Below, one piece after another: positions 26,435 through 34,914 of a stretch of DNA of 61,932 nucleotides. This DNA is from Deltaproteobacteria bacterium (GTDB lineage: Bacteria; Desulfobacterota; Desulfobacteria; Desulfobacterales; B30-G6): contig JAJDNW010000008.1 of assembly GCA_022340465.1 (NCBI GenBank), positions 1 to 61,932 on the forward strand, written 5' to 3'. The notes beneath the pieces were generated by a model. It did not search any database. It was not told the origin of the DNA and saw nothing but the letters and a program-made list of their open reading frames with translations. Both the position numbers and the translations under genes were made by a program. Positions within the stretch are counted from its first letter, which is position 1; the number at the start of each line of letters is the position of its first letter.

Positions 26435-27142
26435 ATGCCGGTTAAAGCCATCATTTTCGACCTCGACGGCACCCTGTTGGACACGCTGGAGGACATTGCC
26501 GATGCCGTCAACCGCGTCTTGCTGGCCGACGGTTTTTCAACCCATCCGCTTGAAGCCTATCGAAATTTTGTGGGAGACGGCAGTGAGATGCTTGTCAAGA
26601 GGGCGCTGCCTGAGGACCGGCGTTCCGAAGATGCCGTCAAGAAGGCGCTCACGGCTTTCAAGGAAAGCTATGGCCGGAGCTGGAACCGCAAGACCCGCCC
26701 TTACGACGGTATTCCGGAACTGCTGGACGAACTCACCAAGCACAGGATTCGGATGGCCGTCTGCAGCAACAAGCCCCACGAATTTACGAAGCTGAGCGTA
26801 GTCGAAATGCTGGGCCGTTGGCGATTCGACCGGGTTCTTGGACAAAGCCGTCAATATCCCCGAAAGCCCGCTCCGGCAATGGCGCTGGCCATTGCGGACC
26901 ACATGCGGATTCATCCCGGAGAAGCGTTGTTTGTCGGCGATTCCGGGGTGGACATGCAGACGGCCGCAGCGGCGGGTATGTTTCCGGTGGGTGCGGCCTG
27001 GGGCTTCCGGACGAAAGCGGAACTGGTGGAAAACGGCTGCAGGTTTCTGGCTCGCCACCCCCGGGAGGTGTTACAGGTGATTTCAGACAGGAATGCCTCA
27101 TCATTGGACATTGCACATCGAAATTCAGGATCACATCGTTGA
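26435..27142 (+). CDS. gph: Phosphoglycolate-phosphatase-like HAD protein
   Basis: A HAD subfamily IA phosphatase resembling Gph, which removes phosphate from 2-phosphoglycolate. Motif I IIFDLDGTLLDT near residue 5, motif II VCSNKP near 109, Lys of motif III in RKPAPAM near 145, and motif IV LFVGDSGVDMQTAAAAGM near 167. It has the C1 cap between motifs I and II. I take ATG 26435; the frame is also open to a TTG 12 bases earlier. It lies after the mttB repeat element, so it may be outside that cluster. The specific substrate is by resemblance only. Confidence 0.78.
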   Translation: MPVKAIIFDLDGTLLDTLEDIADAVNRVLLADGFSTHPLEAYRNFVGDGSEMLVKRALPEDRRSEDAVKKALTAFKESYGRSWNRKTRPYDGIPELLDELTKHRIRMAVCSNKPHEFTKLSVVEMLGRWRFDRVLGQSRQYPRKPAPAMALAIADHMRIHPGEALFVGDSGVDMQTAAAAGMFPVGAAWGFRTKAELVENGCRFLARHPREVLQVISDRNASSLDIAHRNSGSHR

Positions 27143-27180
27143 AAACCAAATGTGGAAAAATGTATTGAGGCGTGTTTCCA

Positions 27181-27867
27181 ATGCACCGCGTCCTCTTCAT
27201 AGGCAACAGCCACACCTATTTGCACCGCATGCCCCTGATTGCGGCCGGGCTTGCAGGCATCTGCGGTTTTGACGTGCAGGTGGCTCAAGCCACCGGTGAA
27301 GGGGCCGGTTTGGCCTGGCACTGGGAAAATCGGACCACGAGAGACAAGCTCGAAAGCGGCGGGTGGACCCATGTGGTGCTCCAGGAGCGCAGCCGGGGAC
27401 CTCTGGAAGATCGGCCTTCCATGTTTCGGCACGCGCGTTTGTTTGACCGGGAGATTCGCCGCCTCGATGCCCGCACGGTGTTTTACATGACGTGGGCCGC
27501 CAGGGAAAAGCCGGAAGACCAGTCAATCATCGCCGAGGCCTATGAGACGATCGCCTTAGAATGCCGCGCATGTCTGGCGCCCGTGGGGCGGGCCTGGGAG
27601 ATCGTGAAAGGGATGCATCCCGGCATGGAGCTGCACCACCGGGACGGCCGCCACGCCGGCAAGGCGGGTGCCTACCTGGCTGCCTGTGTTTTTTGTGGGA
27701 TCTTGTCGGGGGGCGTTCCTCGGCAAACTCTGTCCGGAAGACTTTCGTCAGGGGGGCGCACGCTTGTCAACCTGAGTGAAGATACGGCCGGGGTGCTGCA
27801 GCGGGCGGCCATCGATGCCCTCAGGAACCCAGGAGAAAGTCACGAAGGTCGGCGACACGGCTCATAA
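27181..27867 (+). CDS. SGNH/GDSL-type hydrolase
   Basis: A 228-residue predicted esterase. Block I is VLFIGNSHTYLH, with Ser in a GNSHT context instead of GDS, and the C-terminal block is HHRDGRHAGKAGAYLAAC, with the Asp and His of the triad. No signal peptide was seen. GAGG lies ten bases before ATG 27181; a GTG nine bases upstream is an alternative start. The last 47 bases overlap the convergent HAD gene on the minus strand. Substrate unknown. Confidence 0.65.
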   Translation: MHRVLFIGNSHTYLHRMPLIAAGLAGICGFDVQVAQATGEGAGLAWHWENRTTRDKLESGGWTHVVLQERSRGPLEDRPSMFRHARLFDREIRRLDARTVFYMTWAAREKPEDQSIIAEAYETIALECRACLAPVGRAWEIVKGMHPGMELHHRDGRHAGKAGAYLAACVFCGILSGGVPRQTLSGRLSSGGRTLVNLSEDTAGVLQRAAIDALRNPGESHEGRRHGS

Positions 27868-28819
27868 CCCGGTCCGCGCCCGCGTCGAGGAGCCTTTTTC
27901 CCAAAAGGGTTTTGTCGGGCGACGCATAGGTGACGCCTATGCCGACATAGTCATAGGCTGAACGGGCGGCCGCCATCATGTCGTCGGGCATGTCGCCCAC
28001 ATAAAAAAACCGCCCGTTTTTCCGTCCATGCCCGTCCGCGATGGCGTCCAGCATGAAGGGGTGGGGTTTACTGAACGACACAGGGTTACCTGCCTCTGCG
28101 GCGGCTTTTTCTTCCGCCGCCGTGCAATCGTCGAGCGTCATCATCGTCCGGAAATACGTTTGCAACGCAAAACGATCCAGTGCATGTTCGGCCTCGGCCC
28201 GGGGGCGTCCCGTGGCGATGGCCAGATGGTGCAGTGCCGACAATTCCCCGATAAATGCTTCCGGCAGCAGCAACTCCTCCCTGTCGATCAACCCACTGCC
28301 CCGGTAGACGCGCGGTGAAAAGCCATAGGTGCTTTTAAAAAGTGCACGTCCGAGATAGATTTCCTGAAAAATCTGCTTGATGACATTGCCGCTGCCGACA
28401 TCTCCGGCAGAAAGGCGCCGGATCAAATGGTTGGCAGGGACGGGTCCGTTGTAGTGCAGGTTTTTTAACGGGGTGTCGACGGTGGAGAGATAACGGCCCA
28501 GGTCGGCCACATTGCAGCCGGGGATCGTTTTGGCATGCAGTCCCCAGGCCTCGCCGTCCGGCATGCCTTGCGGCGAATCCACGCGGCGCATGAGGAGCCC
28601 GATGACATGATAGGTCAGTTCCCAGTCGTTGTTCAACCCGCCGGCCTGCTTTACCGCAGACAGGTCCTCCAGGGAAAACAAGGGGTCCGGTAGTGCGTCG
28701 GCTTTGAGCGCCGGCTCGAAAAACAGCTTGACCGTTTGTCTGACCGCGTCGCGATAGGAGTTCGAGACATCCACGATAACGCCGTCCATGTCGAATACGA
28801 TCAAATTGGGCCTGTCCAT
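27821..28819 (-). CDS. HAD-superfamily phosphatase, large (TIGR01548-like)
   Basis: 332 residues. Motif I is VFDMDGVIVDVSNSYRDAV at the N terminus, a pattern I associate with the HAD subfamily TIGR01548; motif II is ATGRPRAEAE near 210, and motif IV YVGDMPDDMMAAARSAYD near 285. The cap is unusually long (about 150 residues, with GLNNDWELTYHVIGLL), which sets it apart from phosphoglycolate phosphatases. AAAGG precedes the ATG. Substrate unknown. It lies downstream of another HAD gene on the same strand, separated by an inverted-repeat element, and overlaps the SGNH gene tail-to-tail. Confidence 0.7.
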   Translation of the reverse strand: MDRPNLIVFDMDGVIVDVSNSYRDAVRQTVKLFFEPALKADALPDPLFSLEDLSAVKQAGGLNNDWELTYHVIGLLMRRVDSPQGMPDGEAWGLHAKTIPGCNVADLGRYLSTVDTPLKNLHYNGPVPANHLIRRLSAGDVGSGNVIKQIFQEIYLGRALFKSTYGFSPRVYRGSGLIDREELLLPEAFIGELSALHHLAIATGRPRAEAEHALDRFALQTYFRTMMTLDDCTAAEEKAAAEAGNPVSFSKPHPFMLDAIADGHGRKNGRFFYVGDMPDDMMAAARSAYDYVGIGVTYASPDKTLLGKRLLDAGADRVMSRVADLRDFLLGS

Positions 28820-28856
28820 ACTTCGACCTTTATGCTGATATCTTGAAGCACGTTAA

Positions 28857-28951
28857 ATAGCGTTTGACACAACCGGATTTGGGCATCTTCACCCGCCACC
28901 GATGACGGAGAGCGGTTTTAGGTTTCGGTTAGTTGTCTTGTCAAACGCTAT
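28857..28951. repeat. 95-bp element with 13-bp terminal inverted repeats
   Basis: ATAGCGTTTGACA (28857-28869) is repeated in perfect inverted orientation as TGTCAAACGCTAT (28939-28951), with 69 bases between that include a further partial dyad (ACAACCG near the left, CGGTTAGTTGT near the right). The right end provides the last codons and stop of the HAD gene at 28941-29690. It looks like a MITE-like or REP-like element; no target-site duplication is evident. Confidence 0.6.
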
Positions 28952-29690
28952 AGCGGGTTCTTCCCATACTATGCCTCCGGCAATCGGTCAATAATTTGTA
29001 GACGGCTTCGATGGAAGGCGCAAAGGAATAGCGTTTCCCGGCGTACTTTTGCCTTTTTGATCCTTCGGGGTCCATCATCACCGGGGTTTCGGCCCAGTCC
29101 AGCAGAGGGATGTCGGTGTATCCGTCACCCACCGCGACGACGCCTCGCACCTGGCCGCCCGCAAGCCGTCTGGCCAGGCGAAGCTTGTCCTCGGACGTGA
29201 TCAAATAGGAATCGATGCCGGCGACCCGGCCGTTTTCATACCGGAGCTGGTTGGCATAAACGGCTTCAAAACAGCTGCGGATGCGGGCCTTGTGCAGAAT
29301 GCGTTCGCTCAGGTCCAGCGTTCCACAACTGACGACCACCATGCGCCAGCCGTCGCCGCACAGACGGTGCAGGGTGTCTCTGTCCTGCCGGGAGATGGCG
29401 GCGGCGATGGATGCGGCCGTCTTGTCCAGCAGGGGAACGGGGGTACCCTTGAGGCACCGGCCGTAAAAACGCTGATACAGTTTCCGCGTGCGGCCTCCGG
29501 TGAACCACTGGCGCCTGTCGGCGTCGATCAGCATGCGCAGCATGCATTTTTGCGGTCGCCAATGCGGCCCCTTGAGCTGATCCAGCCGCAGCCGCATCAG
29601 GGTTTGCTCGCTGTCATAAGGGCGCAACGGGTAAAGGGTCCCGTCGAAATCCCAAATGATCATCCCGGGATCTGGCGGCACCGGGGTCAT
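28941..29690 (-). CDS. HAD-superfamily phosphatase, phosphoserine-phosphatase-like
   Basis: 249 residues. Motif I is IIWDFDGTLYPL near residue 10; motif II VVVSCGTLDLSERIL near 118; motif IV VAVGDGYTDIPLLDWA near 187, the GDxxxD form of the PSP-like subfamily. The cap is short and basic (near 40-80), with no signal peptide. The start overlaps the upstream alpha/beta hydrolase gene stop by four bases, so they are cotranscribed. The C terminus (RTRYSV) comes from the end of the inverted-repeat element, which suggests the original tail was changed by insertion. Confidence 0.7.
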   Translation of the reverse strand: MTPVPPDPGMIIWDFDGTLYPLRPYDSEQTLMRLRLDQLKGPHWRPQKCMLRMLIDADRRQWFTGGRTRKLYQRFYGRCLKGTPVPLLDKTAASIAAAISRQDRDTLHRLCGDGWRMVVVSCGTLDLSERILHKARIRSCFEAVYANQLRYENGRVAGIDSYLITSEDKLRLARRLAGGQVRGVVAVGDGYTDIPLLDWAETPVMMDPEGSKRQKYAGKRYSFAPSIEAVYKLLTDCRRHSMGRTRYSV

Positions 29691-30490
29691 GCAGGCAGGG
29701 ACTTTACCAGGTTTCCGACAGCCGCAAGGTAGGCGGAAAGTCCCCTGGCAAAAATATCGTTATGGTTGGCGCCGGGAATCTGAAGCAGCTTCTTGTTCTT
29801 GGCGGCTGCCGATTCGTAGAGCGCCTCACCGTCGGAGAAGGGAATGATGTGATCGTATTCCGCGTGGATGATCAAGGTCGGCTTGTCGAAACGGCCGATT
29901 TTATCGATGTTCCCGAAACCATTTTCTTCTCTGAACCCCAACCTCCGGGCATCGATGCCCAGGAGCGCGAGGAGGGGGGCGGCCAGGGCAAAACCGCTTT
30001 CGATGATCAGGGCGTCGATTTCATGTGCGTATCGGCCGGCAAGCTCGAGAGCTGAAGCGCTTCCCAAAGAGCGCCCCATGACGATCAGCGGCCCGCAATA
30101 TCCCTTTTCTTTCAGCCAGTTTTTGACGAAGGCGAATATGGCATGGCAATCGCGCATCATGGCGGATACGGTCGGGGTCCCGTCTGAGCGACCGTAGCCG
30201 CGATAATCAACGGGCATGAAATTGATGCCCAGCCGGTTGTAAACCGGGCCCAGTTCATCGTAGTCGGCCACGATCTCTCCGTTGCCGTGAAAAAAGAGGA
30301 TGTTGGCGGCGGTTTCCCCGGAGATGTGGAAACGCGCGCCTATGGACACATCCGGTTCCACAGGGATGGGAACGTCAATACCCGGTGACTCGTTCGGGGA
30401 TAAAGGGTTCTCGGCACGCGGGTGAAACAAAAGCATCGAAACCTCGGGCCTGTCTAAAACGTGATAGTCGTTTGCCGGTTCCGCATTCAT
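29687..30490 (-). CDS. Alpha/beta hydrolase
   Basis: 267 residues without a signal peptide. NILFFHGNGEIVADYDELG gives the oxyanion-hole HGN motif near residue 64; the nucleophile elbow is VMGRSLGSASALEL near 139; the acid is in IIHAEYDHIIPF near 215; and the catalytic His in PGANHNDIF near 245. This layout is like the YfhR/BEM46-type peptidase-related hydrolases. AAGGA seven bases before the ATG supports the start. It is coupled to the PSP-like HAD gene after it. Substrate unknown. Confidence 0.75.
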   Translation of the reverse strand: MNAEPANDYHVLDRPEVSMLLFHPRAENPLSPNESPGIDVPIPVEPDVSIGARFHISGETAANILFFHGNGEIVADYDELGPVYNRLGINFMPVDYRGYGRSDGTPTVSAMMRDCHAIFAFVKNWLKEKGYCGPLIVMGRSLGSASALELAGRYAHEIDALIIESGFALAAPLLALLGIDARRLGFREENGFGNIDKIGRFDKPTLIIHAEYDHIIPFSDGEALYESAAAKNKKLLQIPGANHNDIFARGLSAYLAAVGNLVKSLPA

Positions 30491-30646
30491 GCTGAATCCT
30501 TAAATAATTGACCCATCGGGGTGTTTTTAACGTCATCCCAGCGCAGAGGCTGCCCCGGTGTAATGTTGAGCCGGAGCGGGGATCCGGATCATTCGGCTAA
30601 TCGCTTTCTGGATGCCGGATAAAGTCCGACATGACTTGTTAGGCTA

Positions 30647-30700
30647 TTTAGCTGTCAGGTTGATAGCTCACGACTTGCTATCATCTATGAGCCATGCGCA
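30647..30700 (+). repeat. ATGAGCTCATAGCT dyad repeat, copy C (degenerate)
   Basis: TTTAGCTGTCAGGTTGATAG, then TATGAGCCATGCGC on the right. The central part (CTGTCAGGTTGATAGCTCA) matches copy D best (CTGACAGGTTAATAGCCCA). The left arm is eroded. Confidence 0.55.
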
Positions 30701-30756
30701 TTTTTCAGCTTGGGCCCATACAATTCACATTCTCTCAAGATCGAAGCTAATGTAGC

Positions 30757-30788
30757 GCAGGGCTTTGGCCCTGCCAAGATTTTTTTTT
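30757..30788 (+). terminator. GC hairpin with T-run before manA
   Basis: GCAGGGC (30757-30763), loop TTTG, GCCCTGC (30768-30774), then CAAGA and nine T's (30780-30788). It has the shape of an intrinsic terminator on the plus strand, though the T-run begins five bases after the stem. A related sequence, TGTAGTTCGGGGCTTCAGCC, lies at 37117-37136 before the CapA gene, so it may instead be a repeat. Confidence 0.45.
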
Positions 30789-30803
30789 ACGCCATTTGAT
30801 ATC

Positions 30804-30833
30804 TTGACATCCAAACAACAATGTTATTATGGA
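30804..30833 (+). promoter_or_regulatory. Candidate manA promoter, possibly giving a leaderless mRNA
   Basis: TTGACA at 30804-30809 (perfect -35) and TATGGA at 30828-30833 (18-base spacer). The ATG at 30840 is seven bases past the -10, where transcription would be expected to begin, and no Shine-Dalgarno lies before it. Confidence 0.4.
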
Positions 30834-30839
30834 TTCGGC

Positions 30840-32054
30840 ATGGTGAATTCGATCCATTTGCTTAAAAATCCGATCATGCAATACGCTTGGGGATCACACA
30901 CGGCCCTGGCGGAGCTCACCGGCAGACCGGCCCCCAGCGTCCAACCGGAAGCGGAGCTGTGGATGGGGGCGCATCCCAAAGCGCCTTCCACGGTCATCGT
31001 TGACGGGGGAGGCGATACCTCACTGCTGAAGCTGATCGATGCGCATCCGGTCGACATCCTGGGTCAAGAAACCGCGGCGGCTTATGGGAACCGGCTGCCG
31101 TACCTGTTCAAGGTGCTGGCCATAGAAAAGGCCCTGTCCATTCAAGCCCATCCGGACCTCTCCCAGGCCCGCGACGGATTTCAGCGGGAAAATCGCAGGC
31201 AACTCGCCCTGGACGCGCCGGAGCGCAACTACCGGGACGGCAATCACAAACCCGAACTGATATGCGCCCTGACGCCCTTCTGGGCTTTGAACGGTTTTCG
31301 GGCGGCGGCGGAGATGGAAACTTACTTGCGTCAAGGGTGTGGCCCCCCCCTCGAAAGCGCATTGGAAAACCTATCCGGGGCGCCCGTTGTAGGCGGCTTG
31401 AAGGGCCTTGTCGGCCGGCTTTTGAATATGGGCGCAAAAGAGATATGCGCCATTCTTGACGCAGTTGTCGGCTATGCCCGGGAAAGGCAACCCGGGGATC
31501 CGGTTTTCGATTGGGTGATACGGCTGCACGATATGTTTCCAGGGGATATCGGCGCCCTGTTCCCCTGCATATTGAACCTGGTCCGTCTGGAACCCGGCCA
31601 GGCCATGTACCTGCCGGCCGGTCAGCTGCATGCCTATCTCGGCGGCGTGGGTGTCGAGCTGATGGCCAATTCGGACAACGTACTCAGGGGCGGGCTGACG
31701 TCCAAACACGTGGACGTACCCGAACTGCTTCAAGTTGTTGTTTTCGAGGAACAACCCTTGAAAACGCTTTTTCCCCGCGAAAAAAGTCCTTGTGAAAAGG
31801 TGTATGCGACGCCGGCTGAAGAGTTCGAGCTTTCTGTCATCCATCCATCGGATGGATGCGTTTACCGCTCCGGGGGTAAAAGGAGTGCCGAGATTCTGCT
31901 GGCAACCGACGGCAGGGTCGCGGTTTTTGACGACACGAAAGACACAACGATAGAACTCGTCAGAGGCATGGCGGCAATCGTGCCCGCATCCGTCGATCGC
32001 TACAGCATCAGCGGCCGGGGGACCGTGTACCGTGCGGGGGTGGGGGCTTTATGA
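30840..32054 (+). CDS. manA: Mannose-6-phosphate isomerase, class I
   Basis: A zinc enzyme interconverting mannose 6-phosphate and fructose 6-phosphate, feeding GDP-mannose for surface sugars. Type I PMI features: LLKNPIMQYAWGSHTALAEL at the start, IQAHPDLSQA (zinc ligands Gln/His near residue 100), DGNHKPELICAL (Glu near 137), and the later YLPAGQLHAYLGGVGVELM with the catalytic-site Arg in LRGGLTSKHVDV near 288. I chose ATG 30840 because the family N terminus begins there; the frame is open 75 bases upstream. At 404 residues the length is typical. Confidence 0.93.
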   Translation: MVNSIHLLKNPIMQYAWGSHTALAELTGRPAPSVQPEAELWMGAHPKAPSTVIVDGGGDTSLLKLIDAHPVDILGQETAAAYGNRLPYLFKVLAIEKALSIQAHPDLSQARDGFQRENRRQLALDAPERNYRDGNHKPELICALTPFWALNGFRAAAEMETYLRQGCGPPLESALENLSGAPVVGGLKGLVGRLLNMGAKEICAILDAVVGYARERQPGDPVFDWVIRLHDMFPGDIGALFPCILNLVRLEPGQAMYLPAGQLHAYLGGVGVELMANSDNVLRGGLTSKHVDVPELLQVVVFEEQPLKTLFPREKSPCEKVYATPAEEFELSVIHPSDGCVYRSGGKRSAEILLATDGRVAVFDDTKDTTIELVRGMAAIVPASVDRYSISGRGTVYRAGVGAL

Positions 32055-32090
32055 AAGAGCGTACCGATTATAAATGACGTCGACATTCAT

Positions 32091-33707
32091 TTATTTGCTT
32101 TTTGAGTTCCGCACCATGTAAAACATACCCACCGTTTGAAGCAGCGAGAGCAATACGAAGAACCCGATCCAGGTCGGCAGGCCGGCCACCAGCGGCCTGA
32201 TCCGTCCCCATGCCCAGTAATCCATTGCCAAAACGAAGACGGCGCCCATCAGGTATACATAGGGGTTGCGGATCCACGCGGGCCGTTTCCAGACAATCCG
32301 CTCCTTTCTGCCGAGAAGCAACAGATGGACCCCCCCATAGACTGCAAAGGTGACCAGCATGACCCAGACGACGGGCAGAAAGGGTCCGGCGGCAATTAAT
32401 TCGAAGTAAAAGAGCAGCATGACGCTTTCGCCGAAGATGATGGAAAAGATGGCCGCTGGGGGGAACAGGTTCTTGAGATAGAGACCGAAAATGACGGTCG
32501 GGAAAAGGACGGCCAGGCCGGTGAATGTCTGCGTGGCGATCTGCAGAATGGTGGCGGGCGGTTTATAGGCCAGCAGCAAGCCGGACAGGCTCAGGAAAAC
32601 AACGAAAAGGCGGCCGCTCAGGCTGGTTTTACCGTTGAATTTGCCCCCGATGGGCAGAATGTCCCTGGTGAAAATGGAGCTCAAGGTTAGCAGTTGGGAG
32701 TCCATGGTGGACATCAGAGCGGCCAGTCCGGCGGCGATGACCAGGGCGGCCATGACATCTCCCGATATCAAGGTCATGGTCATGGGCAAAATCTTATCGG
32801 CCTCCTTGCCAACCAGGCCGGGGAAGGAGAGGTGCCCCAACACGCCCACTGAGATCGGCAGGAAAAAAACCAGCGTGCATATCAAAGGGTAGAAAAGCAT
32901 GATTCTGGCTAGGGTGGTCTTGCTTTTGGCGGAAAAAAATCGTTGAAACAGCTGGGGAAACATGGGGTCACAGAAGAACCACAGCATGATAAAGCTGAAC
33001 CAGATACCGTAGGTGTATTTACCGGTTCCGCCCGGACGGGAGAAAAGCTCGGGGTTGGCAAAGAGTATATGGCGGTTGGCTTCGATAAAACCACCGTGGT
33101 GCCGGGCCAGGATTACGAGGGAAGCCAGAAGCAAAAGAAACATGACGACCCCCTGAAAGAGATCGGTCCATGCCACGGCTCTCATCCCGCCGCGCAGGGT
33201 GTAGATCAGGATGATGACGGTAACCAGCACACAGCCCCATACGTACGGCAGGCCAACCAGCGCTTCGAGGGCGTAGCCGGCTGCCATGGGCTGCAGGGCT
33301 AGGTAGGGAACGGTGAAAACGATCATCACCAGGGAAAACAGGAGGCTCAGCACAGGGCTGCCGTAGAGGTTGCGTATCAGCTCCGGGGGTGTGACCGCCC
33401 CGGTCGTTCTGCCGACGTCCCATATCCTTCGCCCGATGATCCAGAAGGTCAGGGCCATGAAGCCGGTACCGAAGCCCATGATCGGGAAAAACGCGTAGCC
33501 GTCACGATAGCCCGCTCCCGAAGTGCCGAAGACGGTGAAGGCGGAGAAATTGGTTGCCACCATGGTGCCCAGGAGAATCAGAGAGCCCAACTTGCGGTCC
33601 GCCAGAAAATAGGTTTCCGGTGACGATTTCAGGCGGGTTCGTGCAATGAAGCCAATGGCGAGGATAATCAGGAAATAGGCGCTCAGAACAATAAGTTTGG
33701 TTATCAT
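32091..33707 (-). CDS. Sodium:solute symporter family transporter
   Basis: An inner-membrane Na+-coupled transporter of the SSS family (PutP/SglT fold), about 538 residues with roughly 13 hydrophobic segments. Family marks: the ATNFSAFTVFGTSGAGYRDG region near residue 65, YTLRGGMRAVAWTDLFQG near 170, and LAALMSTMDSQLLTLSS near 330, the SSS sodium-site signature. GGAG seven bases before ATG 33707 sets the start; the frame is open 72 bases further. Substrate (sugar, amino acid or organic acid) cannot be told. It is convergent with manA. Confidence 0.88.
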   Translation of the reverse strand: MITKLIVLSAYFLIILAIGFIARTRLKSSPETYFLADRKLGSLILLGTMVATNFSAFTVFGTSGAGYRDGYAFFPIMGFGTGFMALTFWIIGRRIWDVGRTTGAVTPPELIRNLYGSPVLSLLFSLVMIVFTVPYLALQPMAAGYALEALVGLPYVWGCVLVTVIILIYTLRGGMRAVAWTDLFQGVVMFLLLLASLVILARHHGGFIEANRHILFANPELFSRPGGTGKYTYGIWFSFIMLWFFCDPMFPQLFQRFFSAKSKTTLARIMLFYPLICTLVFFLPISVGVLGHLSFPGLVGKEADKILPMTMTLISGDVMAALVIAAGLAALMSTMDSQLLTLSSIFTRDILPIGGKFNGKTSLSGRLFVVFLSLSGLLLAYKPPATILQIATQTFTGLAVLFPTVIFGLYLKNLFPPAAIFSIIFGESVMLLFYFELIAAGPFLPVVWVMLVTFAVYGGVHLLLLGRKERIVWKRPAWIRNPYVYLMGAVFVLAMDYWAWGRIRPLVAGLPTWIGFFVLLSLLQTVGMFYMVRNSKSK

Positions 33708-33744
33708 TATGAATCTCCAGCCTTGATATAGGTATCGAATAAGA

Positions 33745-33776
33745 AAAGCCACCCCGATTGAGGTCGGGATGGCTTT
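33745..33776 (-). terminator. Stem-loop upstream of the symporter gene
   Basis: AAAGCCACCCCGA (33745-33757) pairs with TCGGGATGGCTTT (33764-33776), 13 bp with one mismatch and a 6-base loop. On the minus strand the stem ends GGCTTTTCTTATT, a terminator-like tail. It could end the small gene at 33938-34162 or act as an attenuator 38 bases before the symporter ATG. Confidence 0.6.
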
Positions 33777-33937
33777 CACCTGGCATGACCTGTCATTGAA
33801 ACGATTGCTTTTTGGGCTGCTTTTACCGTATCGGTGTGCGTTTTGTCAATCCCGGTGTTCCAACTGTGGGGTCAAGGTCGCAGGCGACGGACATGGAAGC
33901 TCGAGGGGAAGCACACCCGGTTTTTGATGCGTGGCCG

Positions 33938-34162
33938 TCAGTCGGTATGATAGTTCGCCGGATCGTTGACAAATGCGTCGAAATCATATGCTGCCAGAAA
34001 CCTGGATATCATTTCACCGACCTTATCGGCGGTGTCGACCTTGTAGTGGCCCTTCGCATTCCGCCCGGTCATGCGTTTGGCCTGCTCGACGATGGCCTGC
34101 AGGGCTTCGGTGGTCATTTCGACGATGACATTGACGGCGATAGTGGTGTCCGGCTGGCTCAT
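33938..34162 (-). CDS. Small conserved hypothetical protein
   Basis: 74 residues from ATG 34162 (GGGGGA six bases upstream; an ATG 24 bases earlier is possible). The body is IAVNVIVEMTTEALQAIVE, then KGHYKVDTADKVGEMISRF and a Tyr/Asp/Asn-rich end. No signal peptide or membrane segment. I do not recognise the family. The layout, an initial strand then two helices, suits a small DNA- or partner-binding protein, but this is only impression. Confidence 0.5.
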   Translation of the reverse strand: MSQPDTTIAVNVIVEMTTEALQAIVEQAKRMTGRNAKGHYKVDTADKVGEMISRFLAAYDFDAFVNDPANYHTD

Positions 34163-34275
34163 GAAGGGTCCCCCTGCATCTTTCACCTGTTTTAAGGGTG
34201 GATTTTAACTAGTTTTCGTGATTTGTAATGACCTTTACACAACCACGACCACTGATTGCGTGTCAACTGTCAATT

Positions 34276-34911
34276 ATGAAAAATTTAGGCGAGTATCAGC
34301 AAGAGCAACTGGAAGCACTGGCATTGGTCAGAAGCCACCTTGACGGATTGGACGCGGCGTCTCTGGCCGGTCTTGAAGCGCAATGCGCCGATTACCTGTC
34401 ATTTCGGAAGGAAGTGGATCGATTTTTGGAAACATATTTCAGCGGCATTTGTACAGAAGCCTGCTATCGGAGCGGCATGAGCGCCTGCTGTACGCGGGAG
34501 GGCATCATCACCTTCTTTGCAGACGTGGTGGTCAATGCCCTCGCTTCCCCGCGGGAAGCCGTGGAAACCATGCACGCGCGCCTGGTGCAGCCCCATCGGG
34601 GAAACAAGTGCCTCTATCTCGGTGAATCAGGATGCCTCTGGCACGTAAAGCCGCTGGTGTGTGCCATGTTTCTATGCGACAGGGCCGAAAACGAGGTGCT
34701 GGGAGAGGACCCGCAGCTGTGCAACACATGGGAAGAACTGAAGCGGCGTGAAAAAACCTTTCGTTGGCCCGACCGGGCCGTTCTTTTCGACGACCTGGAG
34801 AAGGTGTTCATCGATGCGGGGCATTCGTCGACGCTCATGTACCTGCACAACAGTCCCGGATTGCTTAAAATAAAAAAGTCGGCGCAGAAGAAAAAGGGCT
34901 GCCCAGAATAA
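34276..34911 (+). CDS. Cysteine-rich hypothetical protein
   Basis: 211 residues from ATG 34276, with at least ten Cys in clustered positions: ICTEACYRSGMSACC near residue 67-81 and CLYLGESGCLWHVKPLVCAM near 115-134, then CD and LC further on. The spacing recalls YkgJ-type metal or Fe-S cluster proteins (CxxC/CxxxxxC groups), but I cannot assign the family firmly. A helical N terminus (EYQQEQLEALALVRSHLDG) precedes. It ends three bases before the racemase-like gene, so they are probably cotranscribed. Confidence 0.6.
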   Translation: MKNLGEYQQEQLEALALVRSHLDGLDAASLAGLEAQCADYLSFRKEVDRFLETYFSGICTEACYRSGMSACCTREGIITFFADVVVNALASPREAVETMHARLVQPHRGNKCLYLGESGCLWHVKPLVCAMFLCDRAENEVLGEDPQLCNTWEELKRREKTFRWPDRAVLFDDLEKVFIDAGHSSTLMYLHNSPGLLKIKKSAQKKKGCPE

Positions 34912-34914
34912 AAA

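Larger units (their letters stand above)
30491..30839. other. Intergenic region, 349 bases
   Basis: Between divergent genes. It holds repeat copy C (30647-30700), a GC hairpin followed by a T-run (30757-30788) and a TTGACA promoter element (30804-30809) for manA. I see no RNA gene in it. Confidence 0.6.

Noticed and set aside
33745-33776. Riboswitch before the sodium:solute symporter
   Set aside because: Only a single 13-bp stem-loop is present without the multi-helix core of a known riboswitch; terminator or attenuator is the simpler reading.
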